Shown: positions 1-8,094 of the stretch, one piece after another
How the letters are laid out: each line of letters starts with the position of its first letter
Position numbering within the stretch: position 1 is the stretch's first letter
DNA from: a virus
Virus record (IMG/VR): IMGVR_UViG_3300048586_000159
Coordinates: 1 to 51,992 of that record
Direction: 5' to 3' (one strand)
DNA: 51,992 nucleotides
The notes under the pieces: model-generated
Told to the model about the DNA's origin: nothing
Database searches by the model: none
What the model saw: only the letters and a program-made list of their open reading frames with translations
Position numbers and translations under genes: made by a program

Positions 1-646
1 GACGTTCGACCGCGCGCGGCGACAGGATGATGACGCCATGCGCGCCCTCGCCGCCGAGAACCTTCTGCCAGGAGAAGGTGACGACATCGAGCTTTGCGAA
101 ATCGAGGTTCTGCGCGAAGGCCGCCGAGGTCGCGTCGCAGATCGTGAGGCCCTTGCGGTCCGCCGGGATGAAATCGGCATTGGCGACGCGCACGCCAGAG
201 GTCGTGCCGTTCCAGGTGAAGACCACGTCACGGTCGAAATCGATCGTGGAAAGGTCGGGAAGAAGGCCGTAGTCGGCGGTGATCTTGCGGGTGTCGGGAA
301 GCTTCAGTTCCTTGACGACATCCGAAACCCAGCCCGAACCGAAGCTTTCCCAGGCTACCATGTCGACGCCGCGCGGGCCGAGCAGCGACCACAGCGCCAT
401 CTCGACGGCGCCGGTATCGGAGGCCGGCACGATGCCGATGCGGTAATCCGCAGGCACTTCCAAGACTTCACGGGTGAGATCGATGGCCTGCTTGAGCTTG
501 GTCTTGCCGATCTTGGCGCGGTGCGAACGACCGAGCGGAGCATCGGAAAGCGCTTCGAGCGACCAGTTGGGGCGCTTCGAGCAAGGGCCAGAAGAAAAAT
601 GGGTATTGTTCGGACGCACGTCCGGCGGTGTGACGGTCTTCGTCAT
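1..646 (-). CDS. serC: Phosphoserine aminotransferase (SerC), 5' part; 3' end outside window
   Basis: Pyridoxal-phosphate enzyme that converts 3-phosphohydroxypyruvate and glutamate to phosphoserine in serine biosynthesis. About 215 codons are visible from the ATG at 646-644; full proteins in Rhizobiales are roughly 390 aa. The N-terminal part reads [13 protein letters not shown], and near the window edge the segment [13 protein letters not shown] matches the SerC region carrying the PLP-binding lysine. A GGAAGG Shine-Dalgarno lies nine bases upstream, inside the second leader hairpin. The gene is host chromosomal: the prophage starts only 28 bp upstream of its start codon, yet the coding sequence and the start-proximal leader are untouched. 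Its transcription in this lysogen must start in phage DNA (see the promoter at 703-731). Confidence 0.96.
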   Translation of the reverse strand, partial: MTKTVTPPDVRPNNTHFSSGPCSKRPNWSLEALSDAPLGRSHRAKIGKTKLKQAIDLTREVLEVPADYRIGIVPASDTGAVEMALWSLLGPRGVDMVAWESFGSGWVSDVVKELKLPDTRKITADYGLLPDLSTIDFDRDVVFTWNGTTSGVRVANADFIPADRKGLTICDATSAAFAQNLDFAKLDVVTFSWQKVLGGEGAHGVIILSPRAVER

Positions 647-702
647 GATCGCTATCCTTCCAGATAGATAGCTCCTCGTTGGGGAGGAGTGTCCCGCCGC
701 CG
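647..702 (-). promoter_or_regulatory. Structured serC leader RNA (serC-motif-like), containing attL
   Basis: On the minus strand two stem-loops follow each other without a gap: CTCCTC-cccaac-GAGGAG (672-689) and CTATC...GATAG (652-671). The second includes the GGAAGG ribosome-binding site, so folding could control translation. Position, gene and layout fit the 'serC motif', a conserved candidate cis-regulatory RNA described upstream of serC in Alphaproteobacteria. I recognise it by pattern and have not run a covariance model. The loop of the first hairpin lies within the 29-bp att repeat. Confidence 0.7.
674..702. repeat. attL: 29-bp direct repeat, left end of prophage
   Basis: Identical over 29 bp to 51252-51280, with the flanking bases diverging at once. 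The repeat covers the start of the serC leader, including most of its first hairpin, CCTC-cccaac-GAGG in the minus reading. A short dyad with a 6-7 base centre is the usual shape of a tyrosine-recombinase core, normally supplied by a tRNA anticodon arm. Here the leader hairpin appears to supply it. Confidence 0.93.
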
Positions 703-731
703 GATATATGGAAATGCTGGAAATCTGGCAA
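703..731 (-). promoter_or_regulatory. Phage-arm promoter that now drives serC
   Basis: On the minus strand TTGCCA (731-726), a 17-base spacer and TATATC (708-703) lie immediately upstream of the att core. The host sequence beyond attR has TTGACT, a 17-base spacer and TATTCA at exactly the same distance from the core. The phage arm therefore appears to replace the serC promoter. Seen: hexamers, spacing and identical offset. Inferred: activity and control. Confidence 0.65.
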
Positions 732-877
732 TAGGGAAAATGAGATGGTCGCGAGATTATGCAGGTTCATGCAGAACGATGCGGGAACGCCTTCACTGAA
801 GTGACACGCGATTGACACAGCAGCGTTCTTGATGCGTTCGCCCTTGACTCTTCCCATCACTCTGCCACCCTCGCCCC

Positions 878-1180
878 ATGACAGAACCCTACCAGCCCCG
901 CTACCAATGGCGTCAGACACAGCTTGACGAGCACGACCCTCCGACCGATCTCGACTGGTGCGGCTTCGACGACGTGACCTATATCGGCAGGATCAGGAAA
1001 GAGACATCTGGCCCGACAAAGGGGAAGTGGCAGTGGGCGGCGGCGTATCCCCGCGATCTGCGTGACAAGAGGATACTGCCGAACACCGGCTTTGTGGACA
1101 CGGCGAGGATTGCCACGCAGATGGTGGAAGAATTCTGGGATAGGTGCTTGAAGAGAATTGAGGTTAACCGCGCCGACTGA
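878..1180 (+). CDS. Hypothetical 100-aa protein next to attL
   Basis: Soluble, rich in Trp, Tyr and charged residues (starts MTEPYQPRYQW), with no membrane segment or recognised motif. It is transcribed opposite to the lysis and structural genes and lies alone between attL and the leftward operon's end, a position typical of lysogen-expressed cargo genes. Its 3' end overlaps the 3' end of the convergent gene at 1164-1487 by 17 bp. No good Shine-Dalgarno precedes the ATG, so leaderless translation is possible; a TTGACT at 844-849 is a weak -35 candidate. Function unknown. Confidence 0.6.
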   Translation: MTEPYQPRYQWRQTQLDEHDPPTDLDWCGFDDVTYIGRIRKETSGPTKGKWQWAAAYPRDLRDKRILPNTGFVDTARIATQMVEEFWDRCLKRIEVNRAD

Positions 1181-1487
1181 TCTCCCGCTGAATCCGCAGC
1201 TCCTCACGAATTTGACTCAGCTCGATCGCCATATGGCTTTCCGTCTTGGACATTTCCTCTCCCACTTCGACCAGGCTGATCATTACCGCAACGAGCTTCC
1301 CGACTTCATCGGAGAGGCGATTCAGCGCTGACGGATCGACAATGACGGCCGCGACCTGTGCTTTGTCAGAAGACGCTACAGTCTTCTGCCCCGCCCACAG
1401 GCCAAACCGCTGTACGGCGAAGATGACCGCAAGCGTCACGCCAAAGGTGATCAGCACGGTAGGCGGCAGGTCAGCCAGCTTTTCCAT
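1164..1487 (-). CDS. Small membrane-anchored protein of the lysis region
   Basis: 107 aa with one N-terminal transmembrane segment (about residues 9-29, VLITFGVTLAVIFAV) followed by a soluble helical, probably coiled-coil tail. It overlaps the preceding four-helix membrane protein gene by 17 bp and has a GGAGAG ribosome-binding site. It is the last gene of the leftward structural transcript. Topology and location suggest a lysis accessory protein or an additional holin/antiholin component, but I recognise no family. Confidence 0.7.
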   Translation of the reverse strand: MEKLADLPPTVLITFGVTLAVIFAVQRFGLWAGQKTVASSDKAQVAAVIVDPSALNRLSDEVGKLVAVMISLVEVGEEMSKTESHMAIELSQIREELRIQREISRRG

Positions 1488-1926
1488 GGATGCTCTCTCC
1501 CTGATCGCGAGCGGCGCGGTGGATATTGACTAGTTCGCCGACCGCAAACAGCGGATAGATGGCGAGCCAGGTGCTCACGAGATTGGAAGATGCGTATCCG
1601 TAGGTGATGCCAACCCAGATCATGCAGCCGATGCCGGCCGATATTTGCCGAATGTGCGGCGTGACGTCCTTGCGGGCGCCGTTGACCACGAGACCCGCTA
1701 ACCGAAGAAAGCCGAGCATGACCATAATCCAGCCAAGCACGTCCTCGTTCTGGAAAATCTGCCGAAAGCCCGACCAGGCAGGCTGATCGAAGATGCGATC
1801 CGGGATGAGCAGGACCCAACCCCACAAAGCGGTGTGCGCGGCCATGAACCATTCTGTCATTCTTGGGCCAAATCTATGTCTAATCTTGATCCATAAGCCA
1901 GCGCCGGAGTATTCTTCACCAGCCAT
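1471..1926 (-). CDS. Putative holin-like multi-pass membrane protein
   Basis: 151 aa from the ATG at 1926 (MAGEEYSGAGLW); an ATG at 1971 would add 15 residues but would overlap the divergent HNH gene start, so I prefer the shorter form. Four hydrophobic segments are visible, around TALWGWVLLIP, VLGWIMVMLGFLRLAGLVV, IGCMIWVGITYGY and WLAIYPLFAVGEL. The C-terminus is basic. It lies next to the spanin pair and endolysin, so a holin role is likely. This is inferred from topology and context, not from a family match. Confidence 0.65.
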   Translation of the reverse strand: MAGEEYSGAGLWIKIRHRFGPRMTEWFMAAHTALWGWVLLIPDRIFDQPAWSGFRQIFQNEDVLGWIMVMLGFLRLAGLVVNGARKDVTPHIRQISAGIGCMIWVGITYGYASSNLVSTWLAIYPLFAVGELVNIHRAARDQGESIHGKAG

Positions 1927-1955
1927 TGTTTGCGCCCTTTTAAAGGAGAAATCGG

Positions 1956-2504
1956 TTGTCAGAGTTGTCATATTCTCTTGCTTTGCGCGTCCTTAAATAT
2001 GAGGCGGAAACCGGATGTCTTTATTGGCGAGAACGCCCAGCGGAGATGTTCTCGACGCCAGAAGCGGCGCATCTTTGGAATAGCCGTTATGCTGGTGAGA
2101 TGGCCTTCACCCATGTTGACAAGGACGGGTACAAGGTCGGCACGCTTTTCGGGAAATCCTACAAGGCTCATAGGCTGATCTGGCTCATGGAGACAGGAGC
2201 ATGGCCGAAATGGAGAATTGACCACCTAGACGGAAATCGCGCCAACAATCGCATTCCGAACCTTCGAGACGTCCGATGGGGCGTCAATTGCCGAAACCGA
2301 TCAATGGGAAGTAAGAACACAAGCGGTGTCGTCGGGGTACGTTGGGACCCGCAATCCAGCAAATGGCAAGCCTATATCAAGGTAGAACGGAAGCTTGTCC
2401 AATTGGGGAAGTTCACAGAAAAGAACGCTGCGATTGAAGCGCGACAAACTGCTGTTCGCCGCTTCGATTTTACAGAACGTCACGGCATGCCGTCCCGCGT
2501 CTAG
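1956..2504 (+). CDS. HNH homing endonuclease with AP2-like DNA-binding domain
   Basis: 182 aa from a TTG at 1956 preceded by AAGGAG seven bases upstream. Residues about 45-110 form an HNH nuclease core (AHRLIWLMETGAWP, then IDHLDGNRANNRIPNLR with the His-Asp and Asn pattern). The C-terminal part (NTSGVVGVRWDPQSSKWQA) is the AP2/ERF-like domain common in phage free-standing endonucleases. It is on the plus strand inside the minus-strand lysis module, between the holin-like and spanin genes. It resembles the endonuclease at 24437-24958 in architecture but lacks that gene's hairpin leader. Confidence 0.88.
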   Translation: MSELSYSLALRVLKYEAETGCLYWRERPAEMFSTPEAAHLWNSRYAGEMAFTHVDKDGYKVGTLFGKSYKAHRLIWLMETGAWPKWRIDHLDGNRANNRIPNLRDVRWGVNCRNRSMGSKNTSGVVGVRWDPQSSKWQAYIKVERKLVQLGKFTEKNAAIEARQTAVRRFDFTERHGMPSRV

Positions 2505-2558
2505 CGTCATCACGGTGCGTGATGCGTATCCAGAGGCCGGGTGCGCCTATTTGCTCCG

Positions 2559-2777
2559 TCACTTCGCACACCCTGCCTGCGCCCGGCAGGTCCGATTGTG
2601 CGCTGCAACCCCATCGGCAAACGGCCGGTCGTTCGCGACAATGTATGCGCGCGTCCCCGGCGACGGCCGCAGCATCGCAAAGCCAGCCCCATCAGCGACA
2701 GGCGTTTTCGTCTGGCACCCAGAAGCCCCCAAGCTCAGAACACAAAGAAGCGTCGTCCATTTTGCGAATTTCAGCAT
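2559..2777 (-). CDS. Rz1-like outer-membrane spanin lipoprotein
   Basis: 72 aa starting at MLKFAKWTTLL. The signal peptide ends in the lipobox LGASGC, after which the mature protein is short and Pro/Arg-containing with two further Cys residues near the C-terminus. Its first part overlaps the end of the upstream small membrane protein (2692-2955) in another frame, the classic arrangement of Rz/Rz1 spanin pairs. A longer reading from 2831 would hide the lipobox internally, so the inner start with AGGAAAGGG upstream is preferred. Role: joining with the inner-membrane spanin to disrupt the outer membrane at lysis. Confidence 0.75.
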   Translation of the reverse strand: MLKFAKWTTLLCVLSLGASGCQTKTPVADGAGFAMLRPSPGTRAYIVANDRPFADGVAAHNRTCRAQAGCAK

Positions 2778-2955
2778 CGGTTCCGGCCCTTTCCTGCATG
2801 GCCTCAATTGATCGGGCCATAATGGCCGCACGTTCAGCCGCGGCGCCCTCGTAGCGCGCTTGAGGTTGCCAGACGGCCATGGACATGAGAGAAGCGGCAG
2901 CGAAGCCCAGCGCGGCCCCTGCTGCCATTTTGACGGCGTCGAGGATCCCGATCAT
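2692..2955 (-). CDS. Rz-like inner-membrane spanin
   Basis: 87 aa: an N-terminal transmembrane helix (about 8-28, AAGAALGFAAASLMSMAV) and a periplasmic helical tail rich in Ala, Glu and Arg, ending with a two-cysteine motif. It starts in an ATGA overlap with the endolysin gene, and its 3' third carries the lipoprotein gene in another frame. Size, topology, overlap and neighbours support an i-spanin; sequence alone would not. Confidence 0.7.
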   Translation of the reverse strand: MIGILDAVKMAAGAALGFAAASLMSMAVWQPQARYEGAAAERAAIMARSIEAMQERAGTDAEIRKMDDASLCSELGGFWVPDENACR

Positions 2956-3608
2956 GATGGCGAAACCCGGCTCTTAATGAAGAGATAGGCGCCGACCGCG
3001 AAGGCAATCACGAGGATCACAGCCAGGGCGTATTGCAGCGGCCCGTCCCCGGTGAAGGCGAAGCCGAGCGACGAAACAATCCCCGCGCCCCAAGAGATGT
3101 TTTCCTTTGTGGCAATGGCCGGGGCGGTTGGCTTGGCCTCGACAAAGTTGGACGAGACGAAATCGCCCTTCGCCCAGAGGCCTGCCTCTGCCGATCGGCG
3201 GTTGACGAGACCCTGCACGCGCTTGCCGCCTGCGTTTACCCACTTCATCAGCTCGACCGGCACAGCATCGTATTGCCGAGCGTTCAGCTTCTTCAGCAGC
3301 GTGGACTTGTGAAGGGCCCCGGTGTTGAAGTCGAACGAGACGAGGGTGGCAAACTGGTTTTCGGTCAGCGGGACTTTCACAAGCCGGTCAACCCGCTCCT
3401 CGAAAACGCGGAGGTCAGCACGCAGAATTTGCTCTGCTTGATCCTCGCTAATAACCATCCCCTTGTAGACTTCAGGGGCTCCTGCTGCAGAAGTATGTCC
3501 GTATCCAATGGTCCACGGCTCACCTGCGAAGTTTCGATAAGCCTTTAGCTTCAGCCCTTCCCACTGCTTGATAAGCTGCAGCTCCGCCGCGTTAATGCGT
3601 CTGGTCAT
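2952..3608 (-). CDS. Endolysin, GH24 lysozyme-like, with C-terminal membrane anchor
   Basis: 218 aa. The N-terminal 150 residues are a T4/P21-type lysozyme: the motif EGLKLKAYRN...PWTIGYGHT carries the catalytic Glu (E17) and Thr (T33). The position of the usual catalytic Asp is Asn (N26), an oddity. After a linker (about 155-188) a hydrophobic helix spans about 191-212 and ends in a basic tail, so the enzyme is probably tethered to the inner membrane. There is no N-terminal signal or SAR domain. It is translationally coupled to the spanin genes. Cuts peptidoglycan glycan strands. Confidence 0.9.
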   Translation of the reverse strand: MTRRINAAELQLIKQWEGLKLKAYRNFAGEPWTIGYGHTSAAGAPEVYKGMVISEDQAEQILRADLRVFEERVDRLVKVPLTENQFATLVSFDFNTGALHKSTLLKKLNARQYDAVPVELMKWVNAGGKRVQGLVNRRSAEAGLWAKGDFVSSNFVEAKPTAPAIATKENISWGAGIVSSLGFAFTGDGPLQYALAVILVIAFAVGAYLFIKSRVSPS

Positions 3609-3656
3609 TGTCGTTCTCCATGTTCGGGTAATGTTGAAAAGGCAGAGCGATCAGCC

Positions 3657-4670
3657 CTACCCTCGATAGTCAGCACCAATGATGGTCAAGCCTGCGATCT
3701 CCGGCACGGCCTGCTGCAGCCAGGTGTTTCCGTTGGTGCTGTAGGCCAGCCGATCGTTGCCATAAAACGCCAGCGTCTTGTCAGCACCGGCAACCACGCG
3801 GCGGATATCCGCTCGCGCGCCGGATGCCCAATAATCGCTGCTATGCGCGCTCCAGCTTGTCAGTGTGGTCGAGCTAAGCCAGTCAGTAGCGCCGCCGGCA
3901 TACCATCGCCCCGAAACATGAAACACGAAGGTGAGGAACCCTGTCGTGCCGCTCGTGCGTGCCGTCCAGGTCGCGCCATCGGCGGAGCCAGAGACAATGC
4001 GACCATTGGAGCCGACCAGTACAAAGCCGGTCGAGATCGCCGCGACTGCATTGGCGGTGCTGCCGGAAAGCTGTCCGTTGCGCGCCGTAAACGCCGTTCG
4101 CGGATCAACGGAGGACACGACGGCATTGCCGACGACCACGATCGCCGTCGCATTTGCCGCAGCCCCATTCACAACTGTCAGCCCGGTCGCGGCGCCCAGC
4201 TCCCACGTTTCGCCATTGTCGTCGGAAACGATCGTCTCGCCGCTCTCCAGGAAGGCGACCAGGTCATTGCCGAACTCGACGATGGCTGCGAAGCCGCGAT
4301 TGTCAGCCGGCGCATCGAGAGGATGCGCATGCAGCTGGAAGTCCCATCCATCATCCGTCGAGACCAGGATCGCGCGAGAATTGGTGCCATCCGTATCGAA
4401 ATACTTCAGGGCGTAAAACGTCCGGCCGCTTTTCGTCTCGACATGGGCGCCGCCGAGGTTGCGGAAGAAGATGCCTTTCGAGGCAAGCTGCGGCAATGCC
4501 CCCCGCACCTCGCGCACGTCGTAATCGAGACCATTGGCGCTGGTGATGACGACGAGCTGCGACCGCGCATTTGGCACGCTGCCGATGGCGAGCGTCGCGA
4601 ATGCCACATAGGCTCCTGGTTGACGGTCGAGACCGTCACGGCCGAACTGGACAGTGGGAAAGATCGTCAT
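3657..4670 (-). CDS. Tail fibre/tip protein with BNR-like beta-propeller repeats
   Basis: 337 aa with repeated short segments of the Asp-box type (VSTDDGWDF, VSDDNGETWEL, YSTNGNTWL) characteristic of sialidase/BNR beta-propellers. Such folds in phage tips bind or process surface glycans. It is the last structural gene and is coupled by an ATGA overlap to the preceding tail protein gene (4667-5296). A receptor-binding role is inferred from fold and position; I see no catalytic set that would prove an enzyme. Confidence 0.7.
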   Translation of the reverse strand: MTIFPTVQFGRDGLDRQPGAYVAFATLAIGSVPNARSQLVVITSANGLDYDVREVRGALPQLASKGIFFRNLGGAHVETKSGRTFYALKYFDTDGTNSRAILVSTDDGWDFQLHAHPLDAPADNRGFAAIVEFGNDLVAFLESGETIVSDDNGETWELGAATGLTVVNGAAANATAIVVVGNAVVSSVDPRTAFTARNGQLSGSTANAVAAISTGFVLVGSNGRIVSGSADGATWTARTSGTTGFLTFVFHVSGRWYAGGATDWLSSTTLTSWSAHSSDYWASGARADIRRVVAGADKTLAFYGNDRLAYSTNGNTWLQQAVPEIAGLTIIGADYRG

Positions 4671-5296
4671 GCCGAGCTACCGCCAAACTGCAGATGAATT
4701 TTCCCGTCATCGGCTGTGATGTAGCTGATGTATGAGATTGCATTTGCGGTGGTGGGCCAATAGGGCTGCCCGCCAATCCAGACATAGTCACTCCCCCACG
4801 TGGTGATAGTCCTGCCACCCGTCGCGTCCTGAACAACACGCAACAAGCCGCTTTTGCCAGCGATCTTGTTTGTCGGGTTGGCAATTGTGCGCCCTGCCCC
4901 GCCAAGCGTCACACGGAAGTTGATCCCGGCCGCCATGTTCCAGTTGATGGTTGCTGCGTCAGCCAGCGCGACGAACTGGTTTGCCTCGTAGATACGGCGG
5001 ATAGAGAGATACTGCGCCGAGAGTCCTGCTCGAATGTTCTCGATTGCCGATTCAGTTCCAGATCCAGAGGATGCGCTTTCGGCATCCGCTGCCACCTGAA
5101 CCGCCAAAACGTCGAGATACTCGCCTGCGAGCTTGACGAATTGTGCGAGGTCAACAACGGCATCAAGACCAAGCGGGAACAGTGTGCGGTGCCCACCCTG
5201 CCCTAGCCCGTATTGATTTGACTCCGCATCGAAAGGATCGCTGTTCAACGCGGCAGCAAGGGCGGCTTCATCCGCGGGGAATGTAGGCATAGGCAT
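4667..5296 (-). CDS. Tail fibre-like structural protein
   Basis: 209 aa. Residues 1-110 are helical; the C-terminal domain contains SGLLRVVQDATGGRTITTWG, a motif also present near the C-terminus of the protein encoded at 9103-10119 (CKQDATGGRTLAFG). This shared module is common in phage tail fibre ends. Start and stop overlap its neighbours by one and four bases, so it belongs to one translated block with the tail-tip genes. Likely part of the host-recognition apparatus. Confidence 0.65.
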   Translation of the reverse strand: MPMPTFPADEAALAAALNSDPFDAESNQYGLGQGGHRTLFPLGLDAVVDLAQFVKLAGEYLDVLAVQVAADAESASSGSGTESAIENIRAGLSAQYLSIRRIYEANQFVALADAATINWNMAAGINFRVTLGGAGRTIANPTNKIAGKSGLLRVVQDATGGRTITTWGSDYVWIGGQPYWPTTANAISYISYITADDGKIHLQFGGSSA

Positions 5297-6177
5297 CAGC
5301 GGATTTCCTTCAGTTCGACGGCCATCGAGTGATAGTCGGTGTCGTAACCGTACATGACGGTTTCAAGCGGGTTCAGTTGGCGGAGACGGGCGGGAAAATT
5401 GCGTTGGGAGGCATAGAGGACGTCGTCAGGGTCTCCGATGACGAAGATTTCCTTCCAGATGCCGGCGCGGCGAGTAAGCTCCAGCGCTTTAGCGAACCCC
5501 TCTTGATCATTGAGGTACTGGAGCTGGAACCGCATTACGCGTACCGGCTCCCGCGGATCAAAATACTCAGCGCCGGACAGAGCGGTATCAACCCCGGTCG
5601 CATCCTCGTACCCGAGGTCAGAACCATAGGGCGGGTTGTATGTCGGGCGCAGGAAGGTGTCGCCAAGGAACAGGCGACCGATCTGGACAAAGCCAGCGTC
5701 GTTGGAAGGATCGAAGACGGTCACGCGCCAGTACCGGGCGATGATGTTCTGCGGGAACAGTTGGACCGAAATTGGGGTCTGCCCCTGCGTATCTTCGGCC
5801 GTGTAGGAGCCTAGCCAATAATTGTCGTTTTCCCATTCCAGAGCGTTGATGTCCCAATCGCCACCGGCCAAAGCGCCATATGCGTCGTAAGTCTGATCGA
5901 GGACATGAGTGCTAAAATCCTCCGCATTGCTCGCCTCGATCTTGATCCGAGCGGACACCGTGAAGTTATGCGCGATAAATGCAAAGAGCCGGATCGGCCA
6001 GGTGCGACCGAAGTCGATAGTGAACGTGGTGTTTTCCGAGGAAAGCCCAATCGATCTCGCAACCTGGGCGAACGGACGTGTTTTCAGATTGTCCAGCGGC
6101 TGGGCTTCAACCCACGCGCCGCCTGAATACGAAGCCGTGTCGCTCCGGTTCGGATAGATCAGCGTCAGATTACCCAC
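5296..6177 (-). CDS. Tail tip/baseplate protein with discoidin-like region
   Basis: 293 aa, beta-rich. The middle part (TIDFGRTWPIRLFAFIAHN to ARYWRVTVFDPSNDAGFVQI) looks like a discoidin / F5-8-type carbohydrate-binding jelly roll. The C-terminal part (RVMRFQLQYLNDQEGFAKA...KEIFVIGDPDD) resembles the distal-tail/minor tail proteins of rhizobial siphophages. It lies directly after the large hub-like protein gene. Function inferred from context. Confidence 0.65.
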   Translation of the reverse strand: MGNLTLIYPNRSDTASYSGGAWVEAQPLDNLKTRPFAQVARSIGLSSENTTFTIDFGRTWPIRLFAFIAHNFTVSARIKIEASNAEDFSTHVLDQTYDAYGALAGGDWDINALEWENDNYWLGSYTAEDTQGQTPISVQLFPQNIIARYWRVTVFDPSNDAGFVQIGRLFLGDTFLRPTYNPPYGSDLGYEDATGVDTALSGAEYFDPREPVRVMRFQLQYLNDQEGFAKALELTRRAGIWKEIFVIGDPDDVLYASQRNFPARLRQLNPLETVMYGYDTDYHSMAVELKEIR

Positions 6178-6181
6178 TGCG

Positions 6182-8086
6182 TTAACCCCATAGGTCCAGA
6201 GTTGTGATGCCCGTCTGCAGGTTTTCGGTGATGCCGATCACGGTGAAGCTCTTGCCTTCATTGAGGCCGAACCGGTCAACCTGGAGAGCGACCACGTCGC
6301 CGAGGTCCACTTGCTCGACCAGGTAGGACTTCACCGGCACAAGAAAACGATCACGCTTGACGGAGTGCATCGCAAGTCGGCGCTCTGCCTCTGCGGCCGC
6401 GTCCGCCTCGTTAAGGAGGTACGTCTCGAACGTGAGTTCCGGCGACAGCTTATGCACCGCCTTCACGTCCTCGTCTTCAGCAATGGCAGAGCGCCATTCC
6501 TGCTCGGCAAAGGCTTTGAAGGACTCTGGCGCAGAATTATCTAGCTCGCTCCGGCGCATTACCACCCAGTTGCGGCGGTACTTTACTGTTACCTTCCAAG
6601 CCGGGACCCCTTTACCCTCATCGCCAGTTGCCAACAGTTGGAAACCGCGGCCAGACGTCTCGAGGATTTCCGCTCTCGTCAGCGTAATCCGCGGCGGTAC
6701 CATGGGCGTCTCCACGCGGAACATGCGGAAGACACCAAGGCGATCAGGCGAGATAGTTGCCCCGATAGAGCCAAGAACTGCAGCGACAGCATCAAGTGCC
6801 GTCACTTCGTCGGTGCCTGTCCAATAGCCCACGGGAGCCGGGTTGGTTGCATCGAGATCAGAGACGTCTTCAGAGAGGAAAGACGCGCCTTCGACCAATC
6901 CCATTCTGGTCAACATCCGTTTGGCCGTCTGTGCGGCTGTACGGGCTGCTGTGTCGATTCCTTCAAGTGGTGCGGCAGTTACCTGCCCTTCCGGAGTGGA
7001 ACCAAGCCCGATCTGCCCTTTTGCGAGGCAGGTGGCATATTGTCCAGAGGGTATGGAAGCGGCCACAAGCAAGGCCGTGGTTGCGTAGTCGATACCGGAT
7101 GGCGTCAACGCAACGCCCATGTCTCTGACTTCGGCAACCCCCTGAAGCCCGTTCTGCCCCAAGTCATAGATGAGATCGAACTGGTTGCTCATTACCGCCT
7201 CGACGCTCGCAGGAGCGCCCCAGGCAGTGGGCTTCTGCAGCCCCTTCAGATCGTCAGGCGTGCCCTCTGCCTCATCCATGCCGCCCGCTGTCGTGGTTCC
7301 GGCATAGGTGACGGTCTGGATCGGCTTAGAGATCTCAGCCAACCTGTCGCGGATGCGGATGGTGGCCTTCTCCCACGAAAGCTCCACCTGTTCCGTCGTG
7401 CCTGTAAAGACAAGCTCGGCATCTTCGAGTTTCGGGTTGATACGCGGGACAGACTTCACCCTTAACTCGTAGCCGTCGAAGGCATAGTTTCGAAGGTAAT
7501 CGAGCGACCCGTCCATGTTGACGAGCTCAATCAGGCCGGCGCCGACAGATACTTCCCCGGAGGTGGTGCCGGTGGAAAATAGGGACCGTTCGTAGTTCCC
7601 GGGCACCTTCACCCGCTCGGCATAGTGAGCATTGGAGGGAGTATCGGCTGGCAATGAATTGAAGCCGTGGGTGCTGAAATAGAATGATACCGGATCGCCG
7701 GTCACAGGGTCTGCGCCGTTCAACTCCACTAGGTAGGAAATGCCTGCCGACAAATCCCGTGGGATGATAACGATTGTGCCTTCGCTGTTACCAGACCCTG
7801 AGAACGCGTCCGAGCCGCTTTCTCGAGCGACAAGCTGACCGCGAGCGCCTTGGCCGGTAAAGACATCCGCGCCGCTTTCCTGTGCCGCAAAACTGCCTGA
7901 GACAACACTCGACAGGCTGAAGCTTGCAACATCAGTCCCGGCCTCAATTGCGGCAAGAGCGGCGAGAGCGATAGGCGAGCCGCTCCCGTAGAAGCCGTCG
8001 CTGCCCGTCTCGATCGCCCTTAGCCGATTGCTGTCGCCCGCGACCTGGAAGCCGGGCGATTGAAACGCGCCGCGTTGAAAGGCCAT
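6182..8086 (-). CDS. Large tail hub/minor tail protein
   Basis: 634 aa. The first ~110 residues hold four imperfect repeats with the pattern A-x-E-(S/T)-G-(S/A/T)-D-x-F, starting near AIETGSDGF, AIEAGTDVA, AQESGADVF and ARESGSDAF. The rest is a beta-rich domain with structural hub features (TGTTEQVELSWEKATIRIRD; C-terminal VDLGDVVALQVDRFGLN). Position between fibre genes and the distal-tail-like gene fits a tail hub or tip protein. No enzymatic motif was recognised. Confidence 0.65.
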   Translation of the reverse strand: MAFQRGAFQSPGFQVAGDSNRLRAIETGSDGFYGSGSPIALAALAAIEAGTDVASFSLSSVVSGSFAAQESGADVFTGQGARGQLVARESGSDAFSGSGNSEGTIVIIPRDLSAGISYLVELNGADPVTGDPVSFYFSTHGFNSLPADTPSNAHYAERVKVPGNYERSLFSTGTTSGEVSVGAGLIELVNMDGSLDYLRNYAFDGYELRVKSVPRINPKLEDAELVFTGTTEQVELSWEKATIRIRDRLAEISKPIQTVTYAGTTTAGGMDEAEGTPDDLKGLQKPTAWGAPASVEAVMSNQFDLIYDLGQNGLQGVAEVRDMGVALTPSGIDYATTALLVAASIPSGQYATCLAKGQIGLGSTPEGQVTAAPLEGIDTAARTAAQTAKRMLTRMGLVEGASFLSEDVSDLDATNPAPVGYWTGTDEVTALDAVAAVLGSIGATISPDRLGVFRMFRVETPMVPPRITLTRAEILETSGRGFQLLATGDEGKGVPAWKVTVKYRRNWVVMRRSELDNSAPESFKAFAEQEWRSAIAEDEDVKAVHKLSPELTFETYLLNEADAAAEAERRLAMHSVKRDRFLVPVKSYLVEQVDLGDVVALQVDRFGLNEGKSFTVIGITENLQTGITTLDLWG

Positions 8087-8094
8087 GATTGATC

